Assembly: GCA_963924555.1 (NCBI GenBank)
Contig: OZ004581.1
Location: forward strand, 4,875,338-4,939,337
DNA from: Crambe crambe
Lineage: Eukaryota; Porifera; Demospongiae; Poecilosclerida; Crambeidae
Length of the DNA stretch: 64,000 nt
Reading direction: 5' to 3'
Shown here: positions 1 through 13,045 of the stretch, piece by piece
Position numbering within the stretch: the stretch's first letter is position 1
Layout: the number at the start of each line of letters is the position of its first letter
The notes under the pieces: model-generated
Database searches by the model: none
The model's input: only the letters and a program-made list of their open reading frames with translations
What the model was told of the DNA's origin: nothing
Made by a program: the position numbers and the translations under genes

Positions 1-955
1 GCAGAGGACAGCCTGGACATTAATAAAATAAAATTCCATGATGGAAAGATAGGGCAGGCGTACACTAATTAAATATGAAGCGTGAGGGATCAATGGAATA
101 ATACCGTACAGAGAATCCACCACAAAAGAAACGTCCAAAGATCACTTAACATTGGGCAATCTCATTGATAATCGGATACCCCCTAGTAGAAATCGCACAG
201 TACACGATACCAACTAAGCCTACAGACTAACTGGTAGCCCCAAGCTGCTACTACAATCCTTCAACAATTCAACTTCCCAGCTGCAAACTGGGCGGAGCTA
301 ATAGAATTTAGAATGAACACGTCAGCAACTTGATATTCGGACTGCAAATGATCCATCAACTCTTCCTGGCCATTACAAAGCATTAGAAGTAAGTTCTGGA
401 GCAATTTTAAGTTGAAAAATAGTACATCCGACATATTTAGCCTAAGCTAAGGTTTTGGCCATGTATTCTGCTGCGATAATACACGGCCAAAACCTTAGGT
501 ACCAATCTTAGAATAAAAGTACGCTAGCTAGATCCTTCTAAATATGTTGAATGTACTATTTTGCAACTAAAAGATGCTAAAATACTTACTTCCAAAGCTT
601 TGTAACGGCCAGGAAGAGTCGATGGATCATTTGCAGTCCGAATATCAAGTTGCTGACGTGTTCATTTTAAATTCTATTAGCTCCGCCCAGCTTGCAGCTG
701 GGAAGTTGAATTGTTGAAGGATTGTAGTAGCAGCTTGGGGCTACCAGTTAATCTGTAGGCTTAGTTGGTATCGTGTACTGTGTGATTTCTAGTAGGGGGT
801 ATCCGATTATCAACGAGATTGCCCTTTCTTTTGTGGTGGATTCTCTGCACGGTATTATTCTATTGATTCCTCGCGCTTCATATTTAATTAGTGTACACCT
901 GCCCTATCTTTCCATCGTGGAATTTTATTTTATTAATGTCCAGGCTGTCCTCTGC
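1..955. repeat. Long near-perfect palindrome (foldback element)
   Basis: The first 18 bases (GCAGAGGACAGCCTGGAC) are the reverse complement of 938-955, and the match continues almost unbroken to a centre near 478, where GGTTTTGGCC faces GGCCAAAACC around a roughly 10-base loop. The arms are about 470 bases with only scattered mismatches. This is the structure of a foldback or MITE-type DNA element, or of a recent inverted duplication. No coding potential is evident; open frames in the right arm mirror those in the left. The left end coincides with the window edge, so the element may extend further left. Confidence 0.9.
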
Positions 956-1059
956 AGTGTCCGTTCATATAATATGGCGGTCGATAATTATTGAAAATCT
1001 ACTCTATGGTTCACCTTCTTTACTCCTTTCAGGAATATTAATGACCAGGGATAAGTAAG

Positions 1060-1220
1060 GTAGGGATGATTCATGAAGGATGGAAATGGGATCAATCTTT
1101 GTTCTGTATATCCAGCCAACAATCCTATGTCGGGTAGCTTTAGATAATAGTGCATATAATGTAGGGGATATGCAGAACAAAGATTGATCCCATACTTCTT
1201 TGAGCAATGGTCATCCCTAC
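1060..1220. repeat. Short inverted-repeat element
   Basis: Two nested inverted repeats are visible: GTAGGGATGA at 1060-1069 against TCATCCCTAC at 1211-1220, and GGGATCAATCTTTGTTCTG at 1088-1106 against its complement at 1173-1191. The second pair is perfect over 19 bases. It looks like a small MITE of about 160 bases; superfamily not determined. Confidence 0.7.
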
Positions 1221-1702
1221 ATTTTTTTTATATTTCACGGAAATGTTTTTCCCTTACTTGTTCCTCGTCTTTTTATTTTCTCTCTTTTATGGTTTTATGT
1301 ATAGAGTTCATTCTTCTAGCTTTAGCTAGCTGAGTAATATCAAATAATTGGATATCAAAGAGCTTGCATATTATCAAAATGGCATAATGGCCGCATCAGT
1401 CGAAGCTAGAACCTAATGATCAACAAATACCGTAAATCAGGAAAATTTCGCATAAAATGTTTTTTGCGCTTCATTTTTTTGATGTGTTTTTTACGCGGTG
1501 GGAGTGAAGGAATCAGGTACAATCGTAGGACATGTGGCCAAAAGAATATCTCGAACTAACTAACTCTGCCGCCACTTCACAATTTGCTTGAGCAATAGCC
1601 CAAGAAGGAATAGCATCAGACAAAGATCCATTGGGATCTGAAAGACCATATTCTTCTGCTTCAAATACTCGAGGAGAGACATGACTGTACACAATGCAAG
1701 CA

Positions 1703-2519
1703 ACTAAAGTTTATTCGCGTTCACCTTGACCTTCTTATATCCGCGATAACTTGCTCAATTCCTGACCAATTTCAAAATTTCAAACACCAGCAGCTAGCTA
1801 ATTATGTGAGATTTATGATGGTACTTTTTATAAAGACCAATTCCTTACCAGTAAAAAGTTAGCTGTATGTCCCATAAGCAAAGTATGGAGCTGCCATTCA
1901 CCACAAGGAATGTAGTGCGCGCGCATTGCACGCGATAGAGCAACAACAATGGTTACCAGGTGCTACTGATTCTCGAGTAAGTAAGCTAGCTTACACGAGT
2001 AACTGCTGGTTAAATCAAGAAATATGAATTATATGAATAGTTCAGCTAACTAGAAAACTGAATCACAGAATCTTTTAGCTAACTAGATTGATAAAATCAA
2101 TGAGAAGTCACATTTTCAAGTTTAACTACAATATTCGAATCACTGCTAAACTTCCCGGCAGTTTAGCTTATACACAACACACAGAATAATCATTGCTAAA
2201 CCCTCCAGGAGTTGCTGTGCTGGGATCAGGAAAGGAAGGAGCAGGCTTGAGATGTCAGCTGAAGCACCCTACCTCTCTGGGGATTATCCAGTAGAACAGG
2301 GCAGAAGTCCAGGGAGAGTGATGGCAAGCATGACAGAAAGTCACGCAAAAACAAGAAAAGAAACGAGAAAAGAACTTGATAACACATGGTTTGGCTCCAA
2401 TTACCCGCACATACCTCTAGCCATAACTATGTGGCTAATTAGATTAACACGCGTTCTTACGTAAGCTTACTATACCGCAGCTACTTCCAGGGCCAAGGTG
2501 AACGCGAATAGACTTTAGT
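1703..2519. repeat. Inverted-repeat (MITE-like) element, about 0.8 kb
   Basis: ACTAAAGT-TATTCGCGTTCACCTTG at 1703-1731 is found inverted at 2491-2519 with two mismatches, and weaker complementarity continues outward. The interior has no convincing gene: a 70-residue frame at 2252-2464 is low-complexity and unlike any family I know. No clear target-site duplication was found, so the superfamily is open. Confidence 0.65.
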
Positions 2520-2812
2520 ACACATTGTGCTTCCTACTGTATATTTATTTTCAATGTTTTAATAATCCGTTGTTGAAAATGTTTCACGTGTTTAATTTTT
2601 GCCAACCATGAATCATTTTCAACAGTGAAAATTTCCCGATTGGCCTTATACTATAATAGTCATACGTGTGCAAGTAGAGCCCCCAGAGATTTGGTATCCA
2701 GAACAGCAGCCAAACTGAAGAGAGTAAGTAGTGTAGTACTCTACATCCCTATGGCTACGATAATGAGTTCTGCAACAAAAATGAAAATTAATGATGAAAT
2801 AGTGATCATACA

Positions 2813-2886
2813 GTCATATACATAGCTGCATGTTTACACATACATAGCTGCATGTTTACACATACATAGCTGCATGTATACATACA
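2813..2886. repeat. Minisatellite, about 22-bp unit, three copies
   Basis: The unit CATACATAGCTGCATGTTTA is repeated three times head to tail, then degrades into CATACACATA. It lies at the left border of the tandem duplication that follows. Confidence 0.85.
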
Positions 2887-2914
2887 CATATCAAGAAATC
2901 ATTACCCTCTGCAT

Positions 2915-5148
2915 CTAGATAAGTATAGAAACCCACAGCTGTAAGAGAAGGTGTATGAAGTTTGATGATAAAAATACCTACTTGCAGTATTTGCCACCAT
3001 TAAGTTGCACACTCTGAAAAAAAACAAAAAAACAAAAAACAAAGAATATTATCATAGCTAGCTATACCTTTTTAAATTACTCACCCTGGCTGTGCTTCTA
3101 TGCCACGGAGAAAGCACAGTAGCACTAAAATAGTTGCTAGTGTTAGTTTCATCGTGAGAATTTCTGGCTTAGCTATAACAATACATTTTATAGCGGCAGA
3201 CCGCCCGCGCGCGCATTATTAGGAATGGTTCGAAACGACCCCTTACCATGTACCAAACGACGTTGACGACCCCTACCGAAATACAACATCTTATCTGGAG
3301 AGAACATAAGCCTGGGAATAAGGCTCATGATTGTGGCTAGGATCACTATAATTATGAAGAAACAACCTTATGTGTCTTTAATACCCTATTGTGCATGGGT
3401 TCAGTGAAGAAAACAGGATAGCAGTACAGGACTAGTTAATTCACATGATTGAAAGTTCAATAATAACAGGAGACTTGGCATCTTCTTTACTCCAGGTAAC
3501 CTATATTAATCATTTTGAGGTCTAGAATTCTACAGTTATAGGCAGTAAATGCTGCTACTAAATTCAGCGGGTAATAGAGTAGCAAGCATGGTTACTAGGA
3601 AAACTCTCTTATCTCATAACTTCAGCTGGTACCATGCTCTCTAGACTAATTTCAGCAATCCATAAATCCACACACATGTCTCATTCGTATGAGTATACAA
3701 CTACTGATAATTTTTAACAAGTAATAAAATTTATGCCTAGATAAGTATAGAAACCCACAGCTGTAAGAGAAGGTGTATGAAGTTTGATGATAAAAATACC
3801 TACTTGCAGTATTTGCCACCATTAAGTTGCACACTCTGAAAAAAAACAAAAAAACAAAAAACAAAGAATATTATCATAGCTAGCTATACCTTTTTAAATT
3901 ACTCACCCTGGCTGCTTCTATGCCACGGAGAAAGCATAGTAGCACTAAAATAGCTGCTAGTGTTAGTTTCATCGTGAGAATTTCTGAAATGAATGGCTTA
4001 GCTATAACAATACATTTTTATAGCGGCAGACCGCCCACGCATTAGGAATGGTTCAAAACGACCCCTTACCATGTACCAAACAACGTTGACGACCCCTACC
4101 GAAATACTCCATCTTAAATTTAACATCTTATCTGGAGAGAACATAAGCCTGGGAATGAGGCTCATGACTGTGGCTAGGATCACTATAATTATGAAGAAAC
4201 AACCTTATGTGTCTTTAATACCCTATTGTGCATGGGTTCAGTGAAGAAAACAGGATAGCAGTACAGGACTAGTTAATTCACATGATTGAAAGTTCAATAA
4301 TAACAGGAGACTTGGCATCTTCTTTACTCCAGGTAACCTATATTAATCATTTTGAGGTCTAGAATTCTACAGTTATAGCCAGTAGATGCTGCTACTAAAT
4401 TCAGCGGGTAAGGTAAGGTGGCCTAATTTTGGACAGTTCCTAATCCCGGACACCCAAAGCTACTGCAGCAGTGAGAAGGAGGTCCAAGCCCAAACCTGGT
4501 GCAGACAAAGTACTGCTCCTACTTAACTCCTGCAGCAACTCTGGAAGAATAGATTCCTTCGATTCAAGCACTAGCTAACTCTAATTTTTATTACGCGTAA
4601 ATTTTAACGCAAAATGATGTCATCAATTTCAAAGGGCAATACAGTCCACCGGAAAGAAGAAAAGATCAGCAATAAAGTACCATAGACAGAGCGAGGGCTA
4701 GACTATTAGAGAGTGACTGAACCTTTCCAATTCATAGGTGTTTCAGGTTGCTATTAGCAAGTGTCCGGAATTAGGACACTCTGGTAATTTTGGAAGTTCT
4801 TAACCACCTTGATATTTAGTGTTGCCAAGCAAGGGTGCCAGCAGCTATGATTACTAAACTTGTGCTATGATAAAAGGAAAGGCTATTCTTTATTTTGAAC
4901 TTTACAGTAAGTCTGTAGCTGCTTCCAGCCCAAAGTAGCGTTGAAAGTTTCCGAAAAGTGTCCGAGAATAGGCAATATTACCTTAATAGAGTAGCAAGCA
5001 TGGTTACTAGGAAAACTCTCTTATCTCATAACTTCAGCTGGTACCATGCTCTCTAGACTAATTTCAGCAATCCATAAATGGACACACATGTCTCATTCGT
5101 ATGAGTATACGACTACCGATAATTTTTAACAAGTAATAAAATTTATGC
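2915..5148. repeat. Tandem duplication of an ~822-bp non-coding unit
   Basis: Copy 1 (2915-3736) begins CTAGATAAGTATAGAAACCC and ends AATAAAATTTATGC; copy 2 begins at 3737 with the same sequence and ends at 5148 the same way. The copies are nearly identical, differing by a few substitutions and indels of up to about 10 bases, except that copy 2 is split by a 573-bp insertion. No gene is visible in either copy. Confidence 0.9.
4411..4983. mobile_element. MITE inserted in the second copy of the duplication
   Basis: Copy 1 reads GGGTAATAGAG at 3570; in copy 2 the same site is split by 573 bases that begin AGGTAAGGTGGCCTA and end with the complement of AGGTAATATTGCCTA. The insert is flanked by TA on both sides (TAA if the first base of the inverted repeat is given to the target). 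TA would suit a Tc1/mariner relative and TAA a Harbinger-type element; the sequence alone does not decide. The interior repeats motifs such as GTCCGGAATTAGGACAC and has no open frame of note. Confidence 0.85.
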
Positions 5149-7828
5149 CTACTTGCTCATGAACATGTGAAAAGATAATTTGAGTTGTTAAGTTTTCCAG
5201 TAACTAAGGTAAAGCAGGCAAACGGCAGGGTAATTCTTGTGGTTCAAAAATCCTCGAGCTTATGAGCTCTATCATATTCTAGTAGATTATTCTCCAACTT
5301 TGAGCTCAGAAGTCCAGTAGCTAGTTTCAGAAATATTTGAACTGTTACCCTGCTGTTCAGAATTACGCAGTTCATCGAGAGAGTGGTAGATCTTCTAGCT
5401 AAAATCTCTAGGGAGGTGACCAATGTTTAATTGCTGCAGGGACCATGGGTTTTAGGAATCTATTGTCTGGCTATCAACATTGTTATGAGGTGAAGGTGTA
5501 CCATGATTTGATGGCAAAAATGGTAAAGATCATCACAGTAGTAGGGTCTACATTAGAAGCTTTATTCTATTGCATAACTAGAAGGTTTCAAAGCATACAA
5601 ATATGAAGGGCATTGTTGCATGTAGTGTCGTGTTAATTCTGGAGTCTTATTGATCTTAGTCTCAAAAATCTTTTGCTAGGATGTTGCTGCTACTGGTAAC
5701 TGGTAAGAATGGTTGGACCGAAGGTGGATGGCTGTTAGCCTATAGCTGGTATCATATTACAAGGAATCTTACAATATTGGCATTCCCTGAGTAAACTACC
5801 TTATGTGCACCCTCAAGATATCTCTCCTATTTTTAGGAGTCTTCGAATCAAGTTCTCTCTCTCCTGGCCCCCACCCTCCTCCAACAATAAATGGCCTGTG
5901 ACGTGTCCCCAACAATTTAAAAGATTGGATATAGATTGCTAGCTAGTGGTGAGAATAATATTATGTCAGTCACAACTGCCTTAGCTAATACTTGAGAAAA
6001 GGGGGTCTTAAGTGCAACGTTAAAAGTTTACCAGCTATAATTATACCAAAATGTGTACGTGAGATGTAAATTTTAACTCGGTAATAAAAATTAATGTTGG
6101 TATAGATACTAAACTTCAGCCTTTAACTCAATTTTCTCACATACGTTTGACTGTGTAGTTTGGCAAGAACTGTAACATTGTATGCTTATGCTTCATAATA
6201 AGTATATAATAACGGAAGTACGTATGTGTGTGTGTGTGCGCGCGCAAGTTGCATGCCTGCCATAATAGCTATCTCCACAATCTAATCATCATAACTTCAG
6301 TAATTACTTAATGACTATATACTTGTTATCACTCTCTAACCTATTGTGAATTGCAGGTCTCTTATCACTCTGACCTTCTACTGGTATGTTTGAAGGGCTG
6401 ACAAACTTATTATTTACTTGCAAATAGATGTCCGAGAATGGGTTCCAACATTTAGCTTACCTACCTATATATATAAAGTTCATTCCTATACTGATGAATT
6501 ACATGTACATGTACCTGTAATAATGATCCAATTTTCATGTTAGTATTGATTTTTTAATAATTGTAACAGCAAAATTCTCAATTTAGGGTAGATAATAATT
6601 GTAATGATAACAACAACAACAACAACAACAACAAAATAATAAGAATTAAAAAATAAAATTAGGGGATTCTATAATTATTTGCTGAGGGTTGTCAAAGATT
6701 TAGATTCCCTGGCTCTAATTAAAATCCAGGAGTATTATAGTTGCATGAAATACTTGTGGCAAGTTTTAGGAACTTTTCCATTAGCCATACTAATTTTAAT
6801 CGGAATTTGCGAGTCCCTAGAGCTACCACATGCAGCTAGCCAATAATTATTTCTATCACCACAAGTCTAGTTTTAGTATAAACATGTGTGGGTTGGATAA
6901 ACTATTACATAATAACTTTTGCCTCACTATATATCTGATAAGAATCCTGTCCTATCTCCATCAGATGAATATGGCATTGGCTGTGGCTTGACCAGAGTTA
7001 GTAGGTGTAAACCATCGTATTCATAGTTGTGATGTTGAGAGTAGTTGAACTTGTTATTATACATGGTGCATGTAAGGGACTGGTATCCCCACATCTCAAT
7101 GAAATTTGTAGCTAGCATATGCCTGCATGAGTACACCGAGTTTCTTCTTTTGATGTTGGATAAAATTTCATGTTGTGGTGGGTCAGTAGACACTCTACTT
7201 GAACTTGGTGAAAAAAATTGTGATTTTTTTTTCAAAACATAAACCTCGAAAATAACCCACTATACGGTATGGGTGGAGTTTGCGTCAGTTGGCACAGTGT
7301 GCACAGCTACCTGTAGTGTAGCTGGCTGGCCATGTGTCATGCATGCAAATATGAGCTGCAAGAGTAGCAGGTTCCTGTGCTAGTAGAAGTAGTGATTTAG
7401 TATTAGCAAAAATTCTCATACTTTTAACACAAAAAGCCCCCTTTCAAGGATAGTACTATACTGTCAGCAAATGATGAAGATTGTCCATCAGGCAGAATTA
7501 GGATGATCTGTGTACTAGGTTCTACCTAGTCTATCTCGAATGAGCTAATCATGGAACTCACATGGGAGGTGCTGGGCCCATGTGGTATAATTTATTATTA
7601 TTTCCATGACTTTGTATATTTGGATGTCTGTATTATATATATCCACTAGCTATAATTATAGAATATAGTTATTGGCCTAACCCTTTGATAGATCAATAAT
7701 AATATCGTATGGCTTATCAAGCTACTGCTGATTATTTCAACACTCTAAAAAAAAAACTCAAGTGCATAGCTACAGTATAGTTGTGCTGTTCCTAGCTACT
7801 TGCTAGTACATGTGTGACTGCTTACATC
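5149..7828. other. Gene-free stretch with minor repeats
   Basis: No credible exon seen. At 5221-5247 and 5336-5357 there is an imperfect inverted repeat (GGCAGGGTAA...TTACCCTGC); part of this element recurs at 9000-9052. A short (TG)n/(CG)n run lies at 6224-6243 and an (AAC)n run at 6608-6634. A 102-residue minus frame at 6927-7235 and the opposite plus frame overlap and resemble nothing known. Confidence 0.6.
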
Positions 7829-8395
7829 CTAGCAGCCATAGATGCAGCAGATGATGAGCCAGATCCAGAAGTACCATGGACAAAACAGACAGATTATTAA
7901 GTGCAGCACGTGGTTTGGCTTGTCCTTACTGGAGAGAGAAAAGGGCAGTAGCTCTCTAGTGTAGCTAAGTAAGGTTGTTAGCTACAATGTTACGTTTTGA
8001 TCACTTGCACTTGTGGTGCCTGCTGCTGTGTGACAACTACAGTGGTGTTGCTTTGCTGCTGTTGTAGAACTGGAGGAGGGTAAGATCCCTGCTGTGGGGG
8101 ACCTGGAGGATAAGGCTGTTGTTGCGGAGCATAAGGCTGTTGTTGTGGAGCATAAGGTTGTTGTTGTGGAGCATAAGGCTGTTGTTGTGGAGGATAAGAC
8201 TGTTGTTGCGGATCCTGTGGGGGATAAGCTGGTGGGGCCGAGGAATCTATAATAGATCAATGCATATACCTAACTAGACAGAAAACTAACTTAAGCCTTA
8301 GCTACTATTTTTAAAAGTATAGCTATAGCTAGCTATACCCTCTATAGCTAGTTCTTACCAGTAGTGGGAGGATAGGCAGGTGTATTATCAGTCAT
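7829..8395 (-). CDS. Small Pro/Gln/Tyr-rich single-span membrane protein, paralogue A (three exons)
   Basis: Read on the minus strand the exons are 8395-8359, 8246-7994 and 7928-7829, all with GT-AG junctions, giving 129 residues. The protein starts MTDNTPAYPPTT, then has a run of (S/P)YPPQQQ or PYAPQQQ repeats, a Gln/Val-rich linker, and a C-terminal hydrophobic segment (KPNHVLHLIICLFCPWYFWI...) ending ICCIYGC. YPPQ repeats of this kind occur in many tail-anchored or vesicle-associated proteins; the NHxLH start of the hydrophobic segment is reminiscent of small single-span families such as the superinfection-immunity domain, but I cannot assign it. The last intron is 65 bases. It is paralogous to the gene at 13985-14809, from which exon 3 and intron 2 differ at only a few positions, while exon 1 is largely different. 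Confidence 0.82.
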
Positions 8396-9655
8396 TTTGA
8401 CTTTCTGCTAGGCGCTGTTGCTCTGCTGCTATACTTGCCAGACGCTGGCTACAGTGAAATTCCTATGAGACACTACAAATAAGATATTCATTGGTTAAAA
8501 AGTGGGTGGAACTGTCATTAAGGAATGTTGTGAGTGTAATCATGACTGTTCTTATGTCCTCCCCCCACTCCACCTGATATATCTGATCTGTGTGCATGGG
8601 ATGCCATTGTATCATTGTATGTAACTTAATCAGTAAGTGCACTTACAGAAAGATAAGACGACATTCTCCTCGTGTTTTATATGTAGGAGTTCCTGTGGAG
8701 AGATGATCCTCCCTGTGTGGCATAGCTAATGTAAATCTTGCAATGTAGCTATAGGATAATGTCAGGCTGTAAAGCTGTCATGATAATCATCTCTAACTGA
8801 TATACTCCATGAAGGTAAAGTGGGTATTTCCAGCAGTCATGTGGAGAGAAAATTAATTTGTGCTGTGTTGAATTCTGGTTTTGTATAGCTACAGGGAAGG
8901 TTTAATATTTCTGAAACTACTGATCATAGCAGAAATATTCTATATTAAGTAACAAACAGAGCTTATTAATTTTGTTCTATGTTACGCAGTACGTATAGCT
9001 GCTCCAACTTTGAGCTCAGACAGTCTTCAGAAATGTTGAACCGCGCATTCCCCGCTTTACCTCAGTATGGTTAGCTATAACATTATTGGGGGCGAGCCCC
9101 ACACAAGCGAGACTATCGTCTGGTAATTGCGTAACATTACATAATAATTGTTTTTCTCTGCGACGACCATCTGGTAACATTAAGGGTCGGGAACGGGTAA
9201 CTCTGGACTAGCTATTTTCATAACTGATTTCACAACGAGGACTGAAGAGCTAGCTAATATGGCGAACTTTGTGCTTCTACTACTCGGCTCTAGCTCCGTA
9301 CTCACTTTGTCAATTTCAGATGATAACATTTATTAGTATGCTGGAGCCTTCGCTCTTTTTGCATGAGTGGCGGCACCGCCAGACTATTGGATCATGTGCT
9401 GGCCATGGTACTATTATATGATAGTAATAATCATCTAGTTTGACCATTGTTCATTAAAAAGTTTGTAGCTCTGCTGAACATTCAATACTGGCACCTTCAG
9501 TTGATCCAGCACCACCGTTGCACAAGTGATTAGGCCGGGAAAATAAAATTTGTAGTTTCTCAGGCTTTTTTTTTTGTCAAAAAGCATGAGGGAGGGAGGT
9601 TTGTTTTTTTTTGTTTTTTTTTCTCCAACCAAGGCAGAGTATTAAAACGTGATTA
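8396..9655. other. Gene-free stretch between paralogue A and a coding remnant
   Basis: No exon recognised. 9003-9052 repeats a piece of the element at 5292-5365. At 9370-9386 CGGCACCGCCAGACTA is the inward end of a family seen again at 10532 and 20018 (TCTGGCG...CGACCCTTTACC). Confidence 0.5.
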
Positions 9656-10436
9656 CTAAAACAAATGATTATAAGAAATACACAGAAAACAACAGGAGAA
9701 CATAAATATGCATGGTGCAGAAAACTTTGTTTTTTTTGTTTTTGCATTTTTTTGATTACATGTTTCCTCTTGAGCAAGTGCTAAAAGGCATAAAATTAAC
9801 TCAAGCCAAGGGCCCAAAAAGGACCTTTTCAATAGAGGGGACTTGCCATGTTGTTTGCAGTCTTTGCAAAGGGGGTTCTGTCCATCAACAAGATTGACTG
9901 AGTTCACTTGACTTGCACAATAAGTACATATTTCTTCAAACTTTGAACTTGAATAATATGGTATTTCAATGCAATCATCACATTCCCGAACAAAAACACG
10001 ATCAAAAAGACCTTCAAATGATGTTTTTCATTCTGCAAGCAACAGAAACACGTGCACACGCCCCTTGAACTTCACACTGGACAAAGAATTTAATGTAGAC
10101 TCCGAATGTAGGTACGGCATCACTTATGCTAACTGCCATGGGTATATCTTGAAATGCTCCTGCTTGCTCTTTCCCTATCTGGGCTTTTATAGGAACGTTT
10201 TTCTGCTCTGGTAACAGAACAAACGGCTCAAGTGTGTCCAGAGCGTGATTAACAATGCACTGGTATAAATCCGCCAACGTAACACTTACATCTCCTTCTG
10301 GAATCATCACAACTCTCCAATCTCGAGCTACAGCAGTTCTAGCTAGGTACTGCAAGATGATTTTAGTTGAGACTAACATGTTCGTTCGCATGCAGCTGCT
10401 CTTCAATATCACGTGCGTGACCGCTTGTGACGTCAT
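9656..10436 (-). pseudogene. Decayed hypothetical gene with a Cys-pair region
   Basis: Minus-strand coding character is seen in two blocks. Block 1 (10436-10014) gives 140 residues containing EPFVLLPEQKNVP and AFQDIPMAVSISDA. Block 2, in another frame from about 10002 to 9830, reads VRECDDCIEIPYYSS, then CTYCASQVN and LCKDCKQHGKSP, a set of CxxC pairs like a zinc ribbon. There is no clean frame or splice that joins the two, so this looks like a broken gene or a captured gene piece. The family was not recognised. The tail of block 2 runs into poly-A-like and T-rich sequence near 9600-9750. Confidence 0.4.
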
Positions 10437-10499
10437 AATTGCTTGCCAAATTAATCATGCGGGCGGGCCTGAGAAACAATGAATTTCTTTTTCTAAGCC

Positions 10500-13045
10500 T
10501 TAAACGCACACTTAATCAATTATAAAACTAGTCTGGCGCAGCCGACCCTTTACCAACCTCGAGGGAACGTAAAATGATGGAATGAACAAAAAATTAATAA
10601 CCATCCACCTACTCCTTTTTAAAGACACCTGCCTCATGTGCTTTTGGAATTACATAATAATGTTGTGCAAGTGTATTTGCATTTGATGGTCAGGTGAGTG
10701 GTGTATTTACTGTACAGGTATGGGCCTAGTATCAATACTGCTCAATCTAATACACAAAATCAGTAAAATTTGTGAAATCACAAAACTAAATTTTGTGCCC
10801 GTATGCCCGGAAGGGTGGTGGAACACTGGAAAGTAGTGATCAAAAATGAATGGTGTGGTTAGTATAGCTATAGCTATACTAAATTCCCAGCACAATCAAT
10901 GTAGCTATACATACAATACAATGCCTCCAACATGTGAATTTTGATTTCTGCTCCATTTACTGTGACTTTCAGTATTTTCAGCCATTTATAAGTAATGCTA
11001 ATATAAAATATGTATAGTAAAATTGCCTAAAATTTCATAATTTCAGAAAATTCTTTGTCAAATTTCAGTAAAAATACTGAAAAATCAGTGCTCTGACAAT
11101 AAATTATGGTTGAATGGAATATCCCATATTTGCATGCAGCTACTAGCTATCAGGTGTTACATTTAGCTTTTGCTTACATCCAATGTATAACTGGGCCTCA
11201 TGGATAAATAGAGAAGTAAATAAATAAATGAAGTGAATTATTTTAAAATGGGCCCAGTAGAGCATCACATACTGAAAATTCCTATAATCCCATTGAAAGT
11301 CTATATATTATGCTGGAAATTTATGGTGTAGTAAAATCGTATTCCATTGTCATAATTATGGCTATCATGATCTCTGAATTTGAAAATCCACACAATTGCT
11401 TATTTGTTTAGTTTATTTTCACAAAAGAAACAGTCACATGAGAAGGGAGTTGTTTTGCTCTCAGGTCTGAATTTTTTTGATAAAGCCTTCAACCCAACTG
11501 TTGTAGTAGTTTGGTTCTCTGTGACAAATCTGATACAAAATCATACTTGTAGAGTAGACATAGGTGCAGGAAGATAATTGTGGCTAAGGGGGCTATCTAG
11601 GGGCCCGAGGGCATGTCTCCCCCGGGAAAATTAGATCCCGATTGCATCTGGTGCAATCTGAGAGGCAAATCTGGGTTTATGTCATAAACATTGGTTTGTG
11701 CATGTGACGATCTGAAGTTTGATAATTAGCTAGCTATTATTGTAAACATCTAGAAACAAATTGTTTTGCAATTTCATTTAGGTTTAGTTGATCTGTCCTT
11801 CTGATAAATTGCTTATTAATCATGTATTCTTGGGAAGTTAACAAGTTATTACACTGCTATGTAGTAGAGGCAATGATTAGTACGATTTAACATGTACTTT
11901 TGTTGCTAGTCAAACAATGTTACAAGGAATTCACCTGCACAAAGGTAGCTACAGGGCAAAAAAAAAATAAAAAAAATAAAAAAAATAAAAAAAATAAAAA
12001 ATAATAAATAAATAAATAAATAAATGCTCACATTATCTTAATTCTAACTCAGGAACAGCAACCATAATGGTAATTGCAGGGGACAGGCTACCTTCTTTGC
12101 TTACTGCTGAAAAAGAGGGTGGTCAAGGAAGCTACTATAGATGGATACTTGATCTAAACTAACAAGTTAGTCTTTTAAAAAGACTAGGAATGCCTTGGCA
12201 CGACTTCAGTGCAACCTTTATTATTATTAAACTTGATAAATAATGTGCACTGAGCAACATGGTTCATTGTAGTAAGGTGGGTATTTACACAGCTAGTATT
12301 ATTGCTGTTCAATGGTTTCAAACTGCCGTTTTGAATGATTCTCACGCATATAGCTTGATTGAAGTAGTCTGGGATTCGTTCATTAGATTCTCCTTCAACA
12401 TGGCTCTTTCTAAGTCTTTGGCACTTCAAATGATCACCTAGTTCATGTACATTGCAATCTCTGTTGTTTTTGTTCATTGCTGTCTTCTCTGCATGGGCTT
12501 GATTTGTTGGCAAAGACGGCCAAGAAGCATCACTCTCTTCACGGTGTAGCATTACTGCGTAGTGACTGTGAGCCTGAGCCTGTCTGTTTGTCCTAGTAAC
12601 GTGGCTCTTGATTTGTTGGCAAAGACGGCCAAGAAGCATCACTCTCTTCACGGTGTAGCATTACTGCGTAGTGACTGCGAGCCTGAGCTTGAGCCTGTTT
12701 ATCTTTTTGTCTTGGCTTAACTATACTATACTAGTAGCTAGATAATGCACGTGCTCGATACGCATCACCGCGCATCATTGCGCGCGCTATTACCATCATA
12801 GCCATTGATCACCCCCGGGCCCCCTATAAACTATCAAGATTGTGAGACTACGTAGCTCTGCAATGTGGGAACTCATCCTAACTGAGAGGCAGGACATACA
12901 GTGTTCTTATCTTTCAATGACAGTGGTGTGTACCATTCATACTGCTACCTGTGATAAGTTCATTGACCCAAAATATGGTAAAGGGTCGACAATGCTGAGG
13001 CAACTTTTTGCGTGCGCGTACGCACCTCTCAAGCTTCAACCGAAC
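10500..13045. other. Gene-free stretch with simple repeats and a small tandem duplication
   Basis: At 10532 a TCTGGCG...CGACCCTTTACC repeat end is seen. 11959-12024 is an A-rich array, (AAAAAAT)n passing into (AAAT)n. At 12501-12700 a 109-bp unit containing GATTTGTTGGCAAAGACGG is present twice in tandem (starts 12501 and 12610). The 155-residue minus frame at 12184-12651 is an artefact of this duplication and has no family features. Confidence 0.6.

Noticed and set aside
3225-3245. tRNA B-box-like GGTTCGAAACG
   Set aside because: No matching A box or cloverleaf could be drawn around it; no tRNA gene was found in the window.
12184-12651. 155-residue minus-strand frame
   Set aside because: It is produced by reading through a 109-bp tandem duplication, so its two halves repeat the same phrase; no family features or splice support.
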